Shown: piece after piece, positions 57,681-64,000 of the stretch
Layout of the letters: each line of letters starts with the position of its first letter
How positions within the stretch are numbered: the first letter of the stretch is position 1
Assembly: GCF_037975245.1 (NCBI RefSeq)
Contig: NC_092581.1
Span: 20,110,303 to 20,174,302 of the forward strand
Direction: 5' to 3'
From: Apostichopus japonicus
Taxonomy: Eukaryota; Echinodermata; Holothuroidea; Aspidochirotida; Stichopodidae
DNA length: 64,000 bases
Translations under genes and position numbers: made by a program
Notes under the pieces: generated by a model
The model's database searches: none
What the model was told of the DNA's origin: nothing
The model's input: the letters and a program-made list of their open reading frames with translations, nothing else

Positions 57681-60600
57681 CTAGACCTGTTTGATACCAA
57701 TGACACCACACGCCGCACGCCCTCCAGCGTTGCCAGTTGTTTTGCTCTGTTCATGGCCACCTCTCCCTAAATCATCAACTCCTTCGTGGACCTGCGTAAA
57801 TAAATAACAGACAGCAGAACAATGTTTATTCTTGCTAATCAAAAGAACTTGGCACTCTAAACTGCATGATACTTATAACAATTAGACAATGAGTTTAACA
57901 TTTCTTCACATGCACATTTTTTTCTGCTTTTTTGTTTTCCTGGAAAAGGGAAAACTATGGAGTTACTCTTACCAACCTTGCAAGATTGTGAGGGGCACCA
58001 AAGGTTGCAAAGCCAAAGTGAATTAATCAGGTCACACATCTATAGTCTATGCATGCTAAGTTCTTTAATACTGCCCTCATTATCTTTCGGGACACATTTC
58101 ATACTGTAGTTTAGATTTATCGTGGTACTGACCCTATACACAATACATTTAAAAATTACAGCCACAATGGCAACCATGACATTTTAGCATATTGTTACAA
58201 AGAATGCATTGAGAGTACTTTGGTTCTAATTAACATTGTACAGTTATTCACTGAGAGTCCAAAAGAATTTGGATCTCAACACAACTGTCACAATGATGTA
58301 TCAAGGCTTGACAGGACAAGAAACTGACAGTTCTCTTTTAGATTTGATGTTTACAAAGCAGGGGCGAAGGGGAGGGTGGTGGGGTTAGTTGGGTTAGGGT
58401 GACCATACTTTTGTTCAGAAGTATCCGAGGACATCATGTTGACATTAAGGGGCAGTACCTACACTTTAAGCTTTAAGTGAAGGGTCAGAGTTTGAGATCT
58501 CAATGTTTGGTGGTGTCATCTTTCAAGAATGATAGTCAAAGGCCCACATTTTGGTAATACATTCAGGGTCACGGTGGGCAAGCAAATATTTTGGAAGTGC
58601 ATATGGCAGGCAAAATTAAGAGGCAGAGGGGATGTAGTTTTGCTTTACTAAAGATGACTGGGGGGGGGGGGAGATATAAATGGAGGGAAAGAGTAATAAC
58701 TCTTCATGGTCTACAGTAATGAATACTGTTTAGGTATTTTCTTACCACAAGAGATCGTCCAATGATGGAATGAGGGCCGGATAGCGATATGATTGTATCA
58801 GTTATGTTAACACTAGCCACACCATTATCATCGGCTTCCACATTGCCTAGATCACCTACATGTCTGTCGGAGAGAAAAAAATAAAGTGCATCAACTTGAT
58901 AGAAATATCAGCTGTGCGTATACCACTGATGATAAACTACCATTACTGAATAACCTCCTCTTGGCCAATTCTAACTGGCATCCACTTTCATAAACTTGAT
59001 AGCGCTGTGGCTTTGTAAATTAGTCATACAGTATATATGTACACTGATCTCAACTGATCCAATCAAATTTCAATATATTCTACCGTGATCATGGGATTCA
59101 GGCCATTTCTACTGTATTAAATGGAAACTCAATTCTCCACTTTCACCATGATGGCAAGCCTGTCTATAGAAAAAAGCATAAACTAACCCAATACTGCCAT
59201 TAGGATTCATTCTTGAGCGCATCTATTTTAATTGACCAGCCACCGTATGATTGTAAACACAAGTGGTCTTATGGCCGGCAATACTTTCCTGTGTGAAGAC
59301 AAATTTGGCTTGACCACTGTAATGGTACACTGTGGGTTTAATCATGAATTTTTGCAGAGGAGTGTTCAGTTTGGCTAGCATTACCAACTCGGGTAGATAT
59401 TCATCTCCTCTGTTTTTGGCCACAAACAGGGGACTCGAGGTAGTATTTGCTACAGGCAGCGAAGATCGTAATATCCTCAGAGTGTAACTTTTCTTCACGA
59501 AATGGGCTGTCAGAACATCGACCCCTCCCCCTCCACCAACGGTGCGTCGGACGATATCGGACATTCACGGATGTGGCGTTTGTATTGCGGCGTTACACCA
59601 GTGAACAAACTGAATGCATAAAATTCCCATGGCGATTACATCAAATTATGACTATATGATTGAACCTCAACATTTTGGACTCCAGAGGTATTTTATTTCC
59701 GGATGATCTATCCATTTTAAAGGACCAACATGAAGCACTGCAATTTTACAACAGAGTTGCTCTGTTCATTCTCGTGTGGTCTTTGGCTTGTCTCACGAAG
59801 TCTCCAACAAATTCTCATGAGATCTCACATAATTCTCATGAGATCTTGTGAGAATCTTGCGAGAAATGTTTATAAGGGATTAGACCTCAATGAATCCCAC
59901 ATACCTTTCTTCATCTGCTGGTCCACCGTGAGTCTTGCCAGTAGGGTTGAAATGTCCCCCTGCTGAAGTGCATCCTGTTAAATGAAACAAATTGTACTAA
60001 ATATCATGGCAAGAACATGGTCTTGCCCATAGGGTTGAAATGTCCCCCTGCTGAAGTGCATCCTGTTAAATGAAACAAATTATACTAAATATCATGGCAT
60101 GAACATGATACAATTCAGGATGTTACAGCAACCAGTTTGATAACCCTCCAAGACATCATATAATTAATGCTTATTAATCATTGACTTTCTCTTATAATTA
60201 GAAATATTATACAAATATAGACACATAAAAAACAAGAAACAACGACGCTCGGCTGCTTAGAATGAAGTCTGGCGGGAAAGTATTATAATAGCGTTAGAGT
60301 TGCCAAGACAAATAATTTGTGATATTGTATTATGTTTATTGAGGCTATAGAGCATAGAGTATCATAAGGAAGTAAGATCTATTATTCTCTCAAGTAAAAA
60401 CTGATCAAGGCAATCATTGTCACGTCTTGCAATGTCTCTCTTTAGGTACATGTATGAAAACTGGCACAACATGTGAGGGTTCAGGGCACATATATCACCA
60501 TCTAGCTGGCCTAGGCTTCAGATATTATTTTTCTACAGCATTAATTTTACTGTGTCCATAGTTTTGCTTGACAATTTATTCAATTGAGATTCATTTAGAG

Positions 60601-61471
60601 TTTGTAACAATTTCATTTGAAGCTTTTCCAAGTTATTCAATTACAGTACCTCTTTAGTTCAAAGTTCACAATGAAAATTGATAGGGACTCTAATTAGATG
60701 TATTGTTGGAATGAAATATTAATAATAGTAATAATAATAATAATGATCATGATAAAAAAAAAATACCCTCTCTGTAGGGCTTCTAACATTGCCAAACAAT
60801 TATCATCAAAAGTCGGGCCGTAGTTGAATACCGGACTGAATACTGTTCAACAAAAGATTGACACTTAGTAACAACAGTGCTCAATATGTGCTGTAGGGTA
60901 CACTTGCTGGCACAGAACTGAAGTGAATGCCGTTTCACTGGTCATAGGCAGTACAGTTTCAGGTGGACTCAGGGTGGAGCCGTACTTGTTGTGGGTCTAT
61001 ACTCTATGGCATATAAATACAGAAGAGGTCTGAAGTGTTTGGTAGCAGCAAGCTTGAAGCGATTAGGCAAACGAGTTTGTTGATTACTTTGACCAATTTT
61101 TCCCAACAAGTATTACGTCGCGTACAAGTTTCAGAAATAGTGCACTTTGCGTCCCGAGTCCCAAATTGTAAATTTATGTACTAAAGTCTCCAAATCCTAT
61201 TGCAAATCCAGACTGTTCATTTTCACATGCACATTTACTTCTCAAATGACCATTTTTTAGGAATGTGTGATGGAAAAAGTCTACAATATTGCAGGCTTTA
61301 TGTGCATTAGTGAAGCAGTATCCATCAATTGATCATCAAATATTTAAGAAATGCAGCGCAGCATTATTCTATATAATCACCATTTGTATTGTCACCGAAT
61401 TGGTGGATGTGAAAGCCGTGTAGTCCTCTTGTAAGTCCCCTCACTTCACCAGTGACTGTCACAGAATTCCC
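57681..61471 (-). CDS. SOD1: Cu/Zn superoxide dismutase (partial: exons 2-5)
   Basis: The enzyme converts superoxide to hydrogen peroxide and oxygen in the cytosol. Exons in transcript order: 61381-61471, 59905-59974, 58746-58863 and 57681-57791, all GT-AG with agreeing phases and 129 codons before the TAG stop. Family motifs are complete: [10 protein letters not shown] (copper ligands H46 and H48, human numbering), [11 protein letters not shown] (Cys57 and bridging H63), THGG (H71), RHVGDLGN (zinc ligands H80 and D83), [10 protein letters not shown] (H120), and [10 protein letters not shown] (R143 and Cys146). There is no sign of an added C-terminal heparin-binding tail, so it is the intracellular type. 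Exon 1, with the start and about 23-25 residues, is not found in 61472-64000 and probably lies beyond the window. The exon 2 donor (GTGATT) is weak. Part of exon 3 is duplicated upstream. Confidence 0.95.
59223..59564 (-). CDS. Unidentified 113-codon ORF inside SOD1 intron 3
   Basis: This single open frame starts [20 protein letters not shown], with a Gly run early and a balanced composition, and ends at a TAG. It is on the same strand as SOD1 and lies wholly within the intron. Its 5' flank is CpG-richer than the surroundings. I do not recognise a family. It could be a nested intronless gene, a retrocopy or chance. Confidence 0.3.
   Translation of the reverse strand: MSDIVRRTVGGGGGVDVLTAHFVKKSYTLRILRSSLPVANTTSSPLFVAKNRGDEYLPELVMLAKLNTPLQKFMIKPTVYHYSGQAKFVFTQESIAGHKTTCVYNHTVAGQLK
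59943..60110 (-). repeat. 88-bp tandem duplication including part of SOD1 exon 3
   Basis: GGGTTGAAATGTCCCCCTGC occurs at 59944 and again at 60032. The upstream copy (in SOD1 sense) keeps the acceptor and about 40 bases of exon 3 ([11 protein letters not shown] codons) and then runs into intron sequence without a donor. The two copies differ at very few positions, so the event is recent. Confidence 0.85.
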
Positions 61472-61771
61472 CTGAAACAGGTCGAGAATTTCAAACATAT
61501 ATTAACAATATTAATCATGAATTTATCATGTGAGATGCCATTGAATGGAACAACCTTCTTGCATGAACCAGATTAATCTTTAATTCTTAATCGTCCACTG
61601 GATTTTGAGGCAGACCATCGTGTTGGGGACGTAGTAAAATTGCTTACTGTTACTTCCTGGGATGGTAGTGAAAACCTTTAACTCTTTGCCAACTTTAAAG
61701 GAGGTGTGAGGCTTGCTACAGAGTTACAGTACTGGCAGCAAAATTTCTTAAACACCAAAAACAATTCCATT

Positions 61772-61847
61772 TTCTAGAAGCCTCAAGAATTATTGCACCA
61801 TAAGTCCAATTGAACTTATGGTGCAATAATTCTTGAGGCTTCTAGAA
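61772..61847. repeat. 76-bp almost perfect palindrome in SOD1 intron 1
   Basis: TTCTAGAAGCCTCAAGAATT and on is mirrored without a spacer around CAATTG at the centre (61807-61812). Only one of the 38 pairs is mismatched (61806 with 61813). It could extrude as a cruciform or fold as a long RNA hairpin. Confidence 0.9.
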
Positions 61848-62744
61848 CCCAACCCCCCCTCCCAGAAGTATTTAGTCCATTTAGATCTTTCCTTTAGTCC
61901 TATATTTTGAATAATTCACTCCATCCCAGACACTTCATTGTGAACCATCCAAGGTCAGACAACGGGGATAAAAAAATACAAATGAATATCTGACAAACAG
62001 CTGTACTGTATGTGGTATTGATGATAATTGAGTAAAGGTTTTAATCATTATTGAACCATCTTTCTCACTCTACCGGAAAACCTCCAGGTAATTATCCTCA
62101 AATATTCCCCACATTAATCAGCTGCATTGTAAGCATATGACAAGATCCTCTTTTTTTCTCTTGATATAGTATAAACTGCTGGTACCCTGTTATCTATCAG
62201 ACAACGGAAGCAATTCTACCACATGTACATGGTAAACCTAAGACTGTTTCACAATGAGACCCGAGATAGCCACAGGGTAGTATTCTGCAGGTCTGATTAA
62301 GCACCTACATTGGATATAAGACACATGTTACAAACAAACAAGTCTGCCTACAGTATCACTGTATGTCCATATAGACCTAGGCTCATAGTAAACAGAGTAT
62401 TACTAGTGTATTAGACCTAGGCTCATAGTAAAACGAGTATTACTAGTGTATTAGACTTAATGTATACATATCTGTGTGTTTAAGCTGTTTGCACTATGAG
62501 ACTAAATGGTTGGGGATTTGAAGACCCTTCCCTGGCCCTCCTCTCTACTTGTCTGAATATACCAGAGTCTATTTCCAGTATACTGTATTTTGTCTATAAA
62601 ATCTTAATTATCTTTCTTGTCATATCTTTGTCTATGACGTCTTAATTGTCTTTCTTTGTCTAAAATATATCTTTGTCTATCAAGTCTTTGTATATTTTTT
62701 TTGTCTATTAAGCCTATCTCTTGTCTATTTTATATTATTTCTAG

Positions 62745-64000
62745 ATTCAACTATTCATATTAAGTATGGTTCATGTATTATTTCTAGATAATGTATCTTA
62801 AGTATTGTTCATGTATTATTTCTAGATTCAGCTATGTATCTTAAGTATGGTTCATGTATTATTTCTAGATTCAACTATTCATATTAAGTATGGTTCATGT
62901 ATTATTTCTAGATTCAGCTATGTATCTTAAGTATGGTTCATGTATTAGTTCTAGATTCAGCTATGTATCTTAAGTATTGTTCATGTATTATTTCTAGATT
63001 CAGCTATGTATCTTAAGATATGGTTCATGTATTAGTTCTAGATTCAGCTATGTATCTTAAGTATGGTTCATGTATTAGTTCTAGATTCAGCTATGTATCT
63101 TAAGTATGGTTCATGTATTATTTCTAGATTCAGCTATGTATTTTAAGTATGGTTCATGTATTATTTCTAGATTCAGCTATGTATCTTAAGTATGGTTCAT
63201 GTATTAGTTCTAGATTCAGCTATGTATCTTAAGTATGGTTCATGTATTAGTTCTAGATTCAGCTATGTATCTTAAGTATGGTTCATGTATTATTTCTAGA
63301 TTCAGCTATGTATTTTAAGTATGGTTCATGTATTATTTCTAGATTCAGCTATGTATCTTAAGTATGGTTCATGTATTAGTTCTAGATTCAGCTATGTATC
63401 TTAAGTATTGTTCATGTATTATTTCTAGATTCAGCTATGTATCTTAAGTATGGTTCATGTATTAGTTGTAGATTCAGCTATGTATCTTAAGTATGGTTCA
63501 TGTATTATTTCTAGATTCAGCTATGTATCTTAAGATATGGTTCATGTATTAGTTCTAGATTCAGCTATGTATCTTAAGTATGGTTCATGTATTAGTTCTA
63601 GATTCAGCTATGTATCTTAAGTATGGTTCATGTATTAGTTCTAGATTCAGCTATGTATCTTAAGTATGGTTCATGTATTATTTCTAGATTCAGCTATGTA
63701 TCTTAAGTATGGTTCATGTATTATTTCTAGATTCAGCTATGTATCTTAAGTATTGTTCATGTATTATTTCTAGATTCAGCTATGTATCTTAAGATATGGT
63801 TCATGTATTAGTTCTAGATTCAGCTATGTACCTTAAGTATGGTTCATGTATTAGTTGTAGATTCAGCTATGTATTTTAAGTATGGTTCATGTATTATTTC
63901 TAGATTCAGCTATGTATCTTACTGTAAGTATTGTTCATGTATTAGTTCTAGATTCAGCTATGTATCTTAAGTATGGTTCATGTATTATTTCTAGATTCAG
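62745..64000. repeat. 43-bp satellite running off the window
   Basis: The unit TCTAGATTCAGCTATGTATC + TTAAGTATGGTTCATGTATT + AGT repeats about 29 times. Variants (ATTATT/ATTAGT, TATGG/TATTG, a 44-bp AAGATATGG form, TATTTTAAG) recur in order. A four-unit block is repeated near 63010-63360, suggesting a higher-order period of ~172 bp. It is preceded by degenerate TTGTCTAT words (62580-62740). It probably lies in SOD1 intron 1. Confidence 0.9.

Noticed and set aside
62745-64000. Regular repeats with near-constant unit length, considered as a CRISPR array
   Set aside because: Units are contiguous with no unique spacers and the genome is eukaryotic, so it is a satellite.

Overview
The window is animal nuclear DNA. 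Genes are split by GT-AG introns, intergenic DNA is AT-rich, and there are many non-autonomous transposons, satellites and foldback repeats. The short word TAGGCCTA and relatives recur throughout, and the gene order matches a deuterostome block. I infer an invertebrate deuterostome, most likely an echinoderm and possibly a sea cucumber; the species is not proven by anything here.

Layout. Positions 1-22000 hold no gene I can support and are a nested pile of repeats. They include three copies of one GC-ended element (two direct, one inverted), a 3.5 kb insertion filled with ~399-bp tandem units, a 2.2 kb hAT-like element with a perfect 8-bp target duplication that carries another element inside it, and several inverted repeats. 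A minus-strand gene at 22006-27788 (7 exons) encodes a SAM-domain protein of the SAMD3-like type. Positions 27800-34755 are again repeats: an array of CTTAAG palindromes, a ~2.1 kb imperfect foldback and a TTAA-flanked element.

The plus-strand gene at 34756-53977 (14 coding exons, 1576 codons by my splicing) is the single SCAF4/SCAF8-type gene. It has an N-terminal CID that reads the RNA polymerase II CTD, an RS-rich segment, an RRM, and a long proline-rich and RD/RE-rich C-terminus. Its introns carry a hAT-like MITE, a 5'-truncated L2/CR1-like LINE, a second TTAA element, a tRNA-derived sequence and three copies of an intronic repeat. Facing it tail-to-tail is a Cu/Zn superoxide dismutase gene (SOD1 type) on the minus strand at 57681-61471. 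Its coding exons 2-5 are present; exon 1 is not seen and probably lies past the right edge, beyond a 43-bp satellite that runs off the window.

The most notable points are the convergent SCAF-SOD1 pair, the same arrangement as human SCAF4-SOD1; transposon insertions whose boundaries are proven by empty-site copies inside this window; a satellite dense in AGGTCA nuclear-receptor half-sites; a likely damaged splice acceptor in the SAM gene with an in-frame rescue site 12 bases away; and a partial tandem duplication of SOD1 exon 3. I did not find a multi-gene defence or biosynthetic system.
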